Shown one piece after another: positions 1-8,036 of a DNA stretch of 64,000 bases; position 1 is the first letter of the stretch, and each line of letters opens with the position of its first letter. The notes beneath the pieces were generated by a model, which had not been told where the DNA came from, made no database searches, and saw only the letters and a list, made by a program, of their open reading frames with translations. The DNA lies in contig NZ_BJKL01000004.1 of assembly GCF_006538345.1 (NCBI RefSeq), positions 357,344 through 421,343 of the forward strand. Direction: 5' to 3'. Both the position numbers and the translations under genes were made by a program. This DNA comes from Alteromonas sp. KUL49. GTDB taxonomy: Bacteria > Pseudomonadota > Gammaproteobacteria > Enterobacterales > Alteromonadaceae.

Positions 1-80
1 ATTACGCGAGGTTTGTCGCCGTCTAAAACTGCGACACATGAATTCGTTGTACCTAAATCGATACCAATGATTTTACCCAT
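1..80 (-). CDS. dnaK: DnaK (Hsp70 chaperone), N-terminal fragment
   Basis: The reverse strand encodes the first 26 residues of Hsp70. It begins [18 protein letters not shown], the invariant nucleotide-binding start of DnaK. DnaK is the ATP-driven cytosolic chaperone that works with DnaJ and the exchange factor GrpE, encoded just upstream on the same strand. The gene runs off the left edge, so only the start is visible. A heat-shock promoter lies 41-70 bases upstream of the start codon. Confidence 0.97.
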
Positions 81-120
81 TTCGTGTCTCCGAAAAATGT
101 AATTCTTAATTCTGCAAAAT

Positions 121-150
121 TAGTGGGGTTATTCACCCACCTTTTCAATA
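121..150 (-). promoter_or_regulatory. Sigma-32 (heat-shock) promoter for dnaK
   Basis: On the minus strand TATTGAAAA (revcomp of 142-150) is followed, after about 13 bases, by CCCCACTA (revcomp of 121-128). This fits the RpoH pattern CTTGAAA-N13-17-CCCCATNT with few mismatches. It sits in the grpE-dnaK gap, so dnaK can be transcribed separately from grpE. A search with an RpoH matrix and 5'-end mapping after heat shock would test it. Confidence 0.75.
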
Positions 151-201
151 CTTGTCAGTAAAAAAACTGAAATTTTAGTGGTTTTGTCGCAAATCGCGGC
201 A

Positions 202-819
202 TTATGCCTGTGTATCTACACCGCCACTTGGAGCGCGTGACACCATTACCATGGCAGGTCGTAGCAATCGCCCGTTAATCTGGTAGCCTTTCTGCATCAC
301 TGCCATCACCGTATTTGGCGCATGATCAGCACTCTCTTGCATCGACATTGCTTGGTGCAATTCGGGGTCGAAGGCTTCGCCTTGCGGATCAATAAGGACC
401 AATCCAAATTTCTCAATAGTGCTCAAGAAACTTTTGTGCGTCATTTCCACGCCTTCAAGTAACGACTTAACTGCTTCGTTGTCTTTGTCGGTCATTTCAA
501 TAGCACGCTCTAGGTTATCAACCACGGGAAGTAGTTCGCCGGCAAAACGCTCAAGGGCGAACTTGCGTGCTTTTTCTACTTCAGCATCAGCTCTACGGCG
601 TGCATTTTCCATGTCGGCACGAGCGCGAAGTACGCTGTCTTGCTGCTCTTTAACCGTTGCCTGTGCCTCAGACAATGCAGTCTCTAGCTCGTATATGCGC
701 TGCGCAGTTTCATCCATTGGTGCTTCTGCTTCCTGTGCATCATTGACTTCAACAGTTTCTACATTTTCTTCTACAGCGGCATTCTCTTGTTCTGCCTGCA
801 CGTCGCGCTGATCGCTCAT
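202..819 (-). CDS. grpE: GrpE nucleotide exchange factor
   Basis: GrpE is the cytosolic nucleotide exchange factor of DnaK. The protein has an acidic, disordered N-terminus (residues 1-40), a long coiled coil (about 45-105) and the C-terminal beta domain, including the signature region around [19 protein letters not shown]. About 205 residues is the usual length. A TTG four codons upstream (831) also opens the frame, but the bases spanning it are the ribosome site: GGAGGTAGGC directly precedes ATG at 819, so I chose that start. dnaK follows downstream, the standard pairing. In many gammaproteobacteria nadK and recN are close to grpE; here they lie 14 and 28 kb away. Confidence 0.95.
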   Translation of the reverse strand: MSDQRDVQAEQENAAVEENVETVEVNDAQEAEAPMDETAQRIYELETALSEAQATVKEQQDSVLRARADMENARRRADAEVEKARKFALERFAGELLPVVDNLERAIEMTDKDNEAVKSLLEGVEMTHKSFLSTIEKFGLVLIDPQGEAFDPELHQAMSMQESADHAPNTVMAVMQKGYQINGRLLRPAMVMVSRAPSGGVDTQA

Positions 820-840
820 GCCTACCTCCAAAGCTTAAAT

Positions 841-869
841 TTATAATTTGGCTCATCCCAAACTGTACA
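841..869 (-). promoter_or_regulatory. Possible sigma-70 promoter for grpE
   Basis: On the minus strand TGTACA (864-869) and TTATAA (841-846) are separated by 17 bases, a weak match to TTGACA/TATAAT, 22 bases upstream of the grpE start. No clear sigma-32 match was seen for grpE. Confidence 0.3.
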
Positions 870-980
870 TTGTGACGTCGGGATTTCTCAGATGGAGCTA
901 TTTATGGGGTTGCTTTATGCGCCTTCAAGGGTAACCACAATTTTTTTGTGGCTAGTTTTGAAAAAAATTCTGCTTCAGAG

Positions 981-1085
981 GTGTGAAGCGAGGAATACAT
1001 CACCAAAACGCCGTAAATACTTCCATGTAGGCTCTGCTGCGACATCCGTGTCACAGAAGTTTGATGATGTATTCCTCGCTCACAC
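981..1085. repeat. Long inverted repeat enclosing a tandem-hairpin intergenic element (copy 1)
   Basis: The 477-base gap between grpE and the sensor kinase holds this element; I see no convincing gene in it. The outer arms are AGCGAGGAATACATCA (987-1002) and its exact complement (1065-1080), extended by GTGTGA (981-986) against CACAC (1081-1085). Between them, 1009-1059 carries a core beginning CGCCGTAAA with two small successive hairpins whose loops read TCCATG and TCCGTG; the second has arms CTGCGACA/TGTCACAG. The same core recurs at 45394-45445. It behaves like a REP/MITE-type dispersed intergenic element, perhaps acting as an RNA structure. A 104-codon frame across it is not credible as a protein. 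Confidence 0.7.
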
Positions 1086-1308
1086 TGTAAACATCTACTC
1101 ATTTGAAAAAGCCGTCGGAAACAGATTTGCTAATGAAAAATTAAACCGTTTAAATCCACTCTCTTGCAACACAACTCTCTTTCAGCTTTGTTGTCGACCG
1201 ATGTAAGACAAGTTTAACGATGTACTCCTTATACGCGCAAAAGCGCTTTTAATTAATGAGTCAGATGGTAATCTAGCACTTGCCTATTCAGGTTCGAGGG
1301 AGCAAGCA

Positions 1309-3735
1309 ATGCTAAGTATATGGACAGTGGGAAGCGTTATCGCCATTTATCTACTGGCATTGTTTTTACTGGCGTTTTGGGGTGAAAAGAGGCTTCAAGA
1401 CAACCAGCAACATCCAATTTTATACAGTCTTGGATTGGGTGTTCACTGCACGTCATGGGCATTTTTTGGCACCACCTCCCAAGCTGCACAGTACGGATGG
1501 GCGATGATCCCAACGTATCTGGGCATTATTCTTACCATGGCATTTGCCTTTCCTGTCATTCTTCGCATCAGCCGTTTGTGTCAGCAGCATAATGTAAGCT
1601 CTCTGGCAGATCTTATTGGTCTCAAATACAAAAATGCTCACTTACTTGCGGCTTTCATTACACTGTTGAGTTTGGTTGGGGTTATTCCCTACATAGCGTT
1701 GCAATTAGATGCCATTACCAAAAGCATTAATCTGATAACCCCTGACACGCAAAACAATACACAGCAGGTAGGTTTATATGTTGCTGGCTTAATGACAATT
1801 TTTGCCATCATGTTTGGTACGCGAACGCTAAACCTTACTGACAAGCACCCTGGATTACTACTGACCATCGCCGTTGAATCTTTGGTGAAACTCGTTGCCT
1901 TATCGGTCATTGGTGTTTTTGTATGTTTTTACCTTTTTGACGGTGTATTTGACCTGTTTACTCGAGCCGCAACTAACGAAGCTGCTAGGCAAGTCATTTA
2001 TGCAGATAGAGCGCCGTGGGTTTATCTTTCTCACGTACTCTTAGGAGTGTGCTCCATGTTCGTGCTACCCCGCCAGTTTCATATGAACTTTATTGAATTG
2101 AATGGTGAGGGCGAACTCAAAACGGCCCGATGGTTATTTCCACTTTACCTCGTGGGCATGACAATATTTTTAATACCTATCGCACTCGCGGGAAAAATAT
2201 TACTCTCACCTGAGGTCACCTCTGATACCTACGTTTTATCACTCCCGCTTCAAAGCGAAAATGTCGGCATTTCTATCGTAGCATTTATCGGTGGATTGTC
2301 TGCAACAACCAGTATGATCATTGTTGCCACGCTAGCCTTGGGGGTCATGATTTCAAACAATCTCATTACGCCACTGTGGTTGAAGGTAAAGCTGCGACAA
2401 CCGAACCAAGATAGTATGAAGCCAAGGAGCATACTCCTCATTAGGCGACTAACAGTATTAGTTGTGATATCCACTGCCCTTTGGTATCACCTAAACGTGA
2501 GTCAGAGCGCGCCATTGGTTAATAGTGGAACAATAGCGATTGCACTGCTTGGTCAGTGCCTACCCATTTTACTCTTTGGTTTGTATTGGCATCGTAGTAC
2601 CAAAGTCGCTGCATTTATGGGTCTCGGTACAGGATTTATCTGCTGGTTGGTATTGTTGCTTTACCCAAGCTTGTTATCCAGCTATTACTTTGAACCACCG
2701 CCTAGCGACGGTGATTTAGGCAAAGGGTTCGCTATTGCACTTGCCGCAAACTGCTTAACCTTTGTAATTACTGCATTACTCACCAGTAAACCAGCGCAGA
2801 CCCAACCCGCTGACACGGACGATGTCCAACCGGAGCTTTCCGTTCGCATTTCAGATTTAATGACACTAACAAAACGAGTACTGAATGAAGAAGTTCATCG
2901 CAAATTAGTCAACCAACTCTCAGCCTCGTTAGACACAGTTGAACAGCACGGATACGCGAGCCACTCGTTACTCAAACGGGCAGAGCAATTGATGTCAGCA
3001 CAAGTGGGAAGCCCCAGCTCAAGAATTTTGCTTGGCACCATCGCACAAACAGGTGACAACAAGTTGCCCGTATTAGTGGATTGGGTTGAAGAAGCCTCAC
3101 AGTCCTTTCAATTTAACCATGAGGTTCTTCAGTCGTCAGTTCAGCATATCAAACAAGGCATTTGCGTACTCGATGAACAATTGAACCTACTGGCTTGGAA
3201 TGAACGTTATGTAGAGTTGTTTGACTACCCAGCTACATACTTACAAGCAGGTATGCCTATCGCTTCTGTGTTGGCATACAATGCCCGTAGAGGGTTGTTT
3301 GGTGATGGGAGCGATGTTGCTCGAGACATTGAAAAACGTATTCGCTTTATGAAAGAGGGTCACATATATAAGCATGTACGTAGACAAGCTGATGGCAAAG
3401 TGGTTGAACTTAACGGAAGTCCATTACCTGCTGGCGGATACGTCACAACATACAGTGATATTACCGAATACATTGCTATTCAAGAAGAATTACAAGACGC
3501 AAAAACAGCGTTAGAAGCGAGAGTTGAGCAACGGACTAAAGAGCTTCAACTGGCCAAGCAAGATGCTGACAAAGCTAACGAAAGTAAAACGAAATTCTTA
3601 GCAGCGGCGGGGCACGATCTTATGCAACCCTTTAATGCCGCAACACTCTTTGCTGCTATGCTCGCTAAAAAAAACCAAAGGCTCGGAATTAGCCACCTTG
3701 TCAGATGGGGTGGTCAGTTCGCTAAACAGTGCTGA
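1309..3735 (+). CDS. crbS: CrbS-like hybrid sensor kinase, N-terminal part (SSS transporter domain, PAS, start of HisKA); frame broken
   Basis: Residues 1 to about 500 are a sodium:solute symporter (PutP/SLC5-like) membrane domain with some 12-13 hydrophobic segments. A PAS domain follows (about 605-715, around GICVLDEQLNLLAWNERYVE), then a short coiled coil, then the HisKA H-box GHDLMQPFNA with the phospho-acceptor His769. The frame then fails at a run of eight A's (3667-3674) and ends in 21 unrelated residues. Dropping one A joins it to the ATPase and receiver domains downstream, giving about 1118 residues. This domain order and the neighbouring LuxR-type regulator match the CrbS/CrbR (MxtR/ErdR) pair that controls acetyl-CoA synthetase in Vibrio and Pseudomonas. 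The role here is inferred. Confidence 0.8.
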   Translation: MLSIWTVGSVIAIYLLALFLLAFWGEKRLQDNQQHPILYSLGLGVHCTSWAFFGTTSQAAQYGWAMIPTYLGIILTMAFAFPVILRISRLCQQHNVSSLADLIGLKYKNAHLLAAFITLLSLVGVIPYIALQLDAITKSINLITPDTQNNTQQVGLYVAGLMTIFAIMFGTRTLNLTDKHPGLLLTIAVESLVKLVALSVIGVFVCFYLFDGVFDLFTRAATNEAARQVIYADRAPWVYLSHVLLGVCSMFVLPRQFHMNFIELNGEGELKTARWLFPLYLVGMTIFLIPIALAGKILLSPEVTSDTYVLSLPLQSENVGISIVAFIGGLSATTSMIIVATLALGVMISNNLITPLWLKVKLRQPNQDSMKPRSILLIRRLTVLVVISTALWYHLNVSQSAPLVNSGTIAIALLGQCLPILLFGLYWHRSTKVAAFMGLGTGFICWLVLLLYPSLLSSYYFEPPPSDGDLGKGFAIALAANCLTFVITALLTSKPAQTQPADTDDVQPELSVRISDLMTLTKRVLNEEVHRKLVNQLSASLDTVEQHGYASHSLLKRAEQLMSAQVGSPSSRILLGTIAQTGDNKLPVLVDWVEEASQSFQFNHEVLQSSVQHIKQGICVLDEQLNLLAWNERYVELFDYPATYLQAGMPIASVLAYNARRGLFGDGSDVARDIEKRIRFMKEGHIYKHVRRQADGKVVELNGSPLPAGGYVTTYSDITEYIAIQEELQDAKTALEARVEQRTKELQLAKQDADKANESKTKFLAAAGHDLMQPFNAATLFAAMLAKKNQRLGISHLVRWGGQFAKQC

Positions 3736-4663
3736 GAGTCTGTTGAGCATGCTGTTGGATATGACAAAACTCGACTCAGGCATACTTAAACCTCAAATTT
3801 CACAATTTAGCCTGCAAGATCTTTTACAGCCCCTAGTGGCAGAGTTTAGCGTTATTGCTCAACAAAAAGGGCTTAGCCTTCGTTTAGTGAAAACCAAGGT
3901 TGCTGTACGTTCAGACAAAAAGCTGCTTCGACGTGTGATACAAAATCTCATTTCAAACGCTATTCGATACACATCTGCTGGAACTGTATTGATTGGCGTT
4001 CGTCGCCTAAGTAACAATGACGTTACTTTGTGTGTATACGATACAGGCCCGGGTATTCCTCAAGATCAACAAGCAGAAATATTCAATGAGTTCCATCAAT
4101 TGTCAAACAGTAAAACGAGTCAAGGCCTTGGGCTAGGCTTAACGATTGTAGAAAGGTTCTGCCACTTATTAAGCCACCAAGTGTCACTGACCTCGGAAGT
4201 CGGAAAAGGTAGTGTCTTTAGCGTTACATTATCCAGGGCATCACAGCCGCAAAAATTGGGACAGTGGCGTCCTACACCGCAAACCGATGATTCCACATTA
4301 TTGGTCAATAAACGCGTATTGTTGGTTGAAAATGATGCACAAATCACACAAGCAATGCACACCTTATTGTCAGATTGGGGAGCCAAGGTTATCACGGCCT
4401 CATCTGCAGATTCTGCGCTAGAGCAATGCCCCGTAAAGACTGATATTGTGATTGCTGACTATCACTTAGATTATGGAGAAACCGGAATTGATGTTGTCAA
4501 AGCCTTGCGCGAGCAATGGGGCGAAATACCACTAGGCATACTTGTTACCGCTAACCGCAGTGAAGGCATACGAGACGAGGCCATGGAAAATGAACTATTC
4601 TACCTATCGAAGCCTTTAAAACCCGTCGCGCTCAAACGCTTGATTAAACGCGAACTGCTCTGA
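3635..4663 (+). CDS. crbS: CrbS-like hybrid sensor kinase, C-terminal part (HATPase and receiver)
   Basis: This is the continuation of the preceding kinase in the +1 frame; true homology starts at about 3667 (AKKTKGSELATLSDG). It contains the rest of the dimerisation helix, the HATPase domain (N box NLISNAIRYT, G1 box DTGPGIP, G2 box GLGLGLTIV) and a C-terminal receiver domain whose acceptor Asp lies in IVIADYHLDYG. It has no plausible own start with a ribosome site. It is either a frameshifted half of one gene or the product of a sequence error or slippage at A8. The LuxR-type partner gene is convergent, 28 bases downstream. Confidence 0.8.
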   Translation: MPQHSLLLCSLKKTKGSELATLSDGVVSSLNSAESLLSMLLDMTKLDSGILKPQISQFSLQDLLQPLVAEFSVIAQQKGLSLRLVKTKVAVRSDKKLLRRVIQNLISNAIRYTSAGTVLIGVRRLSNNDVTLCVYDTGPGIPQDQQAEIFNEFHQLSNSKTSQGLGLGLTIVERFCHLLSHQVSLTSEVGKGSVFSVTLSRASQPQKLGQWRPTPQTDDSTLLVNKRVLLVENDAQITQAMHTLLSDWGAKVITASSADSALEQCPVKTDIVIADYHLDYGETGIDVVKALREQWGEIPLGILVTANRSEGIRDEAMENELFYLSKPLKPVALKRLIKRELL

Positions 4664-4691
4664 CCCTTTCAAAAGCCTCAACGTACAATTA

Positions 4692-5345
4692 TCAGACTAT
4701 AGATTCTTCTTTGACTGCCATCGCGTGTTTATAAGCAATTCCTGCTTTAGTACGATTAATAACACCCATTTTTTTCAGAATGGCAGATACGTGTTGTTTG
4801 ACGGTAGATTCAGAAATGTTCAGCTCGAATGCTATTTGTTTATTGAGCAGTCCATCTGCAATCATTTGTAAAACTTTGAGTTGATGAGGGGTAAGCGTAG
4901 ATAAAGACTGAGAGAGGGCCGTAAGATTGGCATCTTGCGTTACATTTTCAAACGACAGTTCTTCAGGAAGCCACTGTTCGCCGTCTAGCACGGTTTCTAC
5001 AGCATCAGCAATACGCTCTACCGATGCGGATTTTGGTATAAAACCACTTGCACCGAGTAATAACGCGCGCTGAACCAATTCAGGATCTTCATGAGCTGTT
5101 ACTATTACCGTCATCACGTCGGGAAACTTAGACCTGAGCTCTAACAGCCCAGACATTCCATCATTTCCCGGCATGCTCAAGTCTAAAAATACCAGTTCTA
5201 TATCTTGGTGCGCATTGAGTTGCTCGATAGCCTCATCGAGAGATGCTGCCTGCAGTATATCAGTACCCACAATATCAGTAAGTGCTTGATACATAGCGGC
5301 TCTAAACAATGGATGGTCATCAGCAATAAGTACGCGGGTTTGCAT
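4692..5345 (-). CDS. crbR: CrbR-like NarL/LuxR-family response regulator
   Basis: This 217-residue cytosolic regulator has an N-terminal receiver domain with acceptor Asp55 (VFLDLSMPG) and a conserved Lys in GFIPKSASV. The C-terminal LuxR-type helix-turn-helix occupies about 145-210 (LTPHQLKVLQMIADGLLNKQ, then ISESTVKQHVSAILKKMGV). It is convergent with the SSS-domain hybrid kinase, which is the expected phosphodonor. In Vibrio and Pseudomonas the equivalent pair activates acs, for acetate scavenging. No acs gene is in the window, so the target is inferred from family only. Confidence 0.85.
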   Translation of the reverse strand: MQTRVLIADDHPLFRAAMYQALTDIVGTDILQAASLDEAIEQLNAHQDIELVFLDLSMPGNDGMSGLLELRSKFPDVMTVIVTAHEDPELVQRALLLGASGFIPKSASVERIADAVETVLDGEQWLPEELSFENVTQDANLTALSQSLSTLTPHQLKVLQMIADGLLNKQIAFELNISESTVKQHVSAILKKMGVINRTKAGIAYKHAMAVKEESIV

Positions 5346-5473
5346 TTGGCTTGTAATATATTCGTAGCAATTTTGTTAAATACATCATACCACTTCACCA
5401 CAGAAAGGCGACAGTAATCCTCCAACAAGCTTCTTGCACTAAAACCTAAAGGTGCTTTGCCGTGCTTTTAACC

Positions 5474-5935
5474 TTATCCATTGTCAGCAATAAATGCTTC
5501 ACAACTTCCTTGGTGAGTGTTATCGATCAGATACTGAATTTTCCACCCATTTTGGGTATGTACCAGTTGAAAACTGTTGATCCCGCAATGACTCAATTGC
5601 TCATCGTAATAAAACACATAGGGTGTCCATACCGACGCTAAATTACCGTTTTGGTTAACATCGAACGCAAGTAAATGTTCATCCAAATAAGCCGTTGCGT
5701 TACTAATTCCTTTAGCAAACTTATCAAGCTCCGTGGTTTTAATAGAGCCATCAGATTGTGCTCTTTGTAAACTAGCGGTAGCGGTAAACTGAGCGAGTAT
5801 CTTATCGCCATTGTGCTCTCGCATCGCATCAAACAAATTTTGGATTGGCGTGATAGGTGAATCTTCAACTTGTGCATGGACTGGCGTTATGAGCGCCATG
5901 AAAATGCCAGCGAAACAGATTGTTCTATACATCAT
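5474..5935 (-). CDS. Secreted NTF2/SnoaL-like protein of unknown function
   Basis: It has a 153-residue precursor with a clear signal peptide (cleavage likely after PVHAQ, about residue 22). The remainder looks like a cone-shaped NTF2/SnoaL-fold protein, with an early helix IQNLFDAMREHNGDK and late strands such as SFQLVHTQNGWKIQYLID. No catalytic motif was identified. AAGGAG lies about 5-9 bases before the first ATG. It follows the CocE-type hydrolase gene on the same strand but is separated from it by a strong terminator, so it is probably transcribed on its own. Confidence 0.7.
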   Translation of the reverse strand: MMYRTICFAGIFMALITPVHAQVEDSPITPIQNLFDAMREHNGDKILAQFTATASLQRAQSDGSIKTTELDKFAKGISNATAYLDEHLLAFDVNQNGNLASVWTPYVFYYDEQLSHCGINSFQLVHTQNGWKIQYLIDNTHQGSCEAFIADNG

Positions 5936-5961
5936 AGAGCACTCCTTGTGGATAGACTAAA

Positions 5962-5985
5962 ACAGCCGCCTTTGGAGGCGGCTGT
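5962..5985 (-). terminator. Rho-independent terminator after the CocE/NonD hydrolase gene
   Basis: ACAGCCGCCT (5962-5971) and AGGCGGCTGT (5976-5985) form a perfect 10-bp stem with a 4-base loop. On the minus strand it is followed by TTTT. It lies 7 bases beyond the hydrolase stop codon. Confidence 0.8.
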
Positions 5986-5991
5986 CATTGG

Positions 5992-7863
5992 TTAGTTCAG
6001 CGTGTTGAAGTGAATAGCACTTGGGTACTTGTCATTGTGATAAATAGTGTGAAACGCCCTCACAAAATCCTCTTCTTTAGCTTCAAATATGTTGTCTACG
6101 TACTTTTGAGGATTTACGTCAATAAATGGGAACATAGTACTCTGAATTTGAATCTGCAACTTGTGTCCCCGTTTGAAGGTATGAAGTAAGTCATACAATT
6201 CAAATTGAACCTGTGTTGGCGTATTGGGCATAAAAGGTTTAGGTTCGCTCATGCTTTCACGAAAGCGACCGCGGATCACTCCCCAACGCACAAGTTCATG
6301 ACGATTACCGTTTTGTGCGTCAACTTTATTGTCGTTGTCGTTAGTGCCAGGGAATATATCAACCACTTTCACTACAATATCCGCAGCACTTTGTGTGGTT
6401 GAGAACCACAAATCTAGGTCAATAGCGCCTGCGATAGTTAAGTCATCCTCAAGCACTGGTGTTTCAAACACTAGTACATCTGGACGACGAGCGGCAAAAC
6501 GCTGGTCCTCAACCATATACGGACGGTCCCACCCTCGGCTTACTTTCGCTGAATGAGGCACAGGTTTGTTAGGATCACTGATGTATTCGCTCTCACCCGT
6601 ATCGCCACTAACATCACTCAGTGTTTCATTGGCACGTAAATAGAGCGTTTGCGCTTGAGTGGCTTTGGGCGGCCATACATCAAACTTACGCCAGCGATTT
6701 GCGCCAGTCTCAAACATAGTAGCAGTAGCTACATTGGCGTCGCCCTTACCTTTCAAATGGTCGTTAAAGAAAGGGAGTAACACCTGTTTTTGGAACCACT
6801 CACTGGTATCAAAGCCAAAGTCGGCTTCGCCAAGGCTCCTGCCGCCATTCGTGCTGTTCCACTGACCGTGGTACCAAGGCCCCATGACAATTTTGACGTT
6901 GTCTTTAGTGCTGTTATGCGACATTGACTGATACGTGTATAACGGACCGTATAGGTCTTCTGTGTCGTACCACCCTCCAACAACTAAGGTTTCGGGCTTA
7001 GTGTCACCTAAGTGTTGAAGTACATCTCTGGCTTTCCAGTAATCGTCATAATTGGGATGTTCAGTCAGTTCGTTCCAAAATGGACGCTCGCCGTGAAAGT
7101 AATTTTTATTGACGTTTGAGAGTGGTCCTAGGTTTTCAAAGAACTGATAGCCATCTGGGGTAGTACCGTCCATACCTTTCGGCCAAGCGGCATGCGTACC
7201 GTCGCGCTTTTTATCGAAGGTATCAAAGAAAATAAATGCCATTGGCGTAACAAAGGCGCCATTACGATGAAAGTCGTCGAAGAACCAGTCAGCAATTGGT
7301 GCTTGTGGCGAGATAGCTTTCAACGCTGGATGGCTATTGATTGAGCCAACAGAGGTGTAGTACCCGGGGTAAGATGTTCCCCACATTCCTACCTTGCCAT
7401 TGTTATTTGCGATGTTTTTCACTAGCCAATCAATAGTGTCATAGGTGTCAGTGGCGTCATCGGTGGCACTCTCACCACGCTGATAGGCATCTTGTGGACG
7501 CATATTGACAAACTCACCTTCGGACATGAATTTGCCTCGCACGTCTTGAAACACAAAAATGAATCCCTCTTTCTCAAACGCCTCACTCGGTCCAAGGGAT
7601 GTTTTGTATTTACTCACACCGTATGGAGCAACACGATAAGGGGTGCGCTTCATCATCATGGGATAGGTTTTACTGTCGTCGTTTGGTACATAAACAGACG
7701 TGAATAGTTTAACGCCATCGCGCATGGGAATTTGGTATTCAAACTTGGTGTAGTTGGCGCGAATGTACTCCGCCCGTGGGTCAGTATTAGCCTCTTGAGC
7801 GCTAAGTGTTGTGCTAAAAAGCACAATACAAAGCAGCCATAAACGAGAAGTGAAAGCTCGCAT
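5992..7863 (-). CDS. Secreted CocE/NonD-family (X-Pro dipeptidyl-peptidase-like) hydrolase
   Basis: This alpha/beta hydrolase has a signal peptide (MRAFTSRLWLLCIVLFSTTLSAQ). The nucleophile Ser sits in GMWGTSYPGYYT, the GxSYxG motif of the CocE/NonD and glutaryl-acylase group. The first part (about 40-370) is the catalytic domain and the last 220 residues form the jelly-roll C-terminal domain (YMVEDQRF onward). Family members cleave acyl, ester or Xaa-Pro bonds; the substrate is unknown. The frame opens 22 codons earlier, but ATG at 7863 has AAGGAC 7-12 bases upstream and starts the signal peptide. The TonB-dependent receptor lies upstream on the same strand, suggesting a shared uptake/digestion theme. 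Confidence 0.85.
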   Translation of the reverse strand: MRAFTSRLWLLCIVLFSTTLSAQEANTDPRAEYIRANYTKFEYQIPMRDGVKLFTSVYVPNDDSKTYPMMMKRTPYRVAPYGVSKYKTSLGPSEAFEKEGFIFVFQDVRGKFMSEGEFVNMRPQDAYQRGESATDDATDTYDTIDWLVKNIANNNGKVGMWGTSYPGYYTSVGSINSHPALKAISPQAPIADWFFDDFHRNGAFVTPMAFIFFDTFDKKRDGTHAAWPKGMDGTTPDGYQFFENLGPLSNVNKNYFHGERPFWNELTEHPNYDDYWKARDVLQHLGDTKPETLVVGGWYDTEDLYGPLYTYQSMSHNSTKDNVKIVMGPWYHGQWNSTNGGRSLGEADFGFDTSEWFQKQVLLPFFNDHLKGKGDANVATATMFETGANRWRKFDVWPPKATQAQTLYLRANETLSDVSGDTGESEYISDPNKPVPHSAKVSRGWDRPYMVEDQRFAARRPDVLVFETPVLEDDLTIAGAIDLDLWFSTTQSAADIVVKVVDIFPGTNDNDNKVDAQNGNRHELVRWGVIRGRFRESMSEPKPFMPNTPTQVQFELYDLLHTFKRGHKLQIQIQSTMFPFIDVNPQKYVDNIFEAKEEDFVRAFHTIYHNDKYPSAIHFNTLN

Positions 7864-7975
7864 ATCTGTCCTTTTTGTTATTAGTTTACGATGTCTTGAA
7901 TGTGATAATGTAACACTAATTGCTGTCAATAATGAGCTGGGATGGGTGAATTTATCTAAATTTGCGGTGAACGAA

Positions 7976-8008
7976 AAAAACCACGGAATGATTTATCCCG
8001 TGGTTTTT
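7976..8008 (-). terminator. Terminator after the TonB-dependent receptor gene
   Basis: AAAAACCACGG (7976-7986) is complementary to CCGTGGTTTTT (7998-8008), with an 11-base loop. The flanking A and T runs make it usable in both directions. It lies just after the receptor stop codon and before the hydrolase start. Confidence 0.8.
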
Positions 8009-8036
8009 AAGAGCTAACTACCAATCAATATGTTGG

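Noticed and set aside
419..811. 130-codon frame antisense to grpE
   Set aside because: Ser/Ala-rich shadow of a well-supported gene.
892..1206. 104-codon plus-strand open frame
   Set aside because: It runs across the inverted-repeat element with no ribosome site or recognisable protein; an artefact of the repeat.
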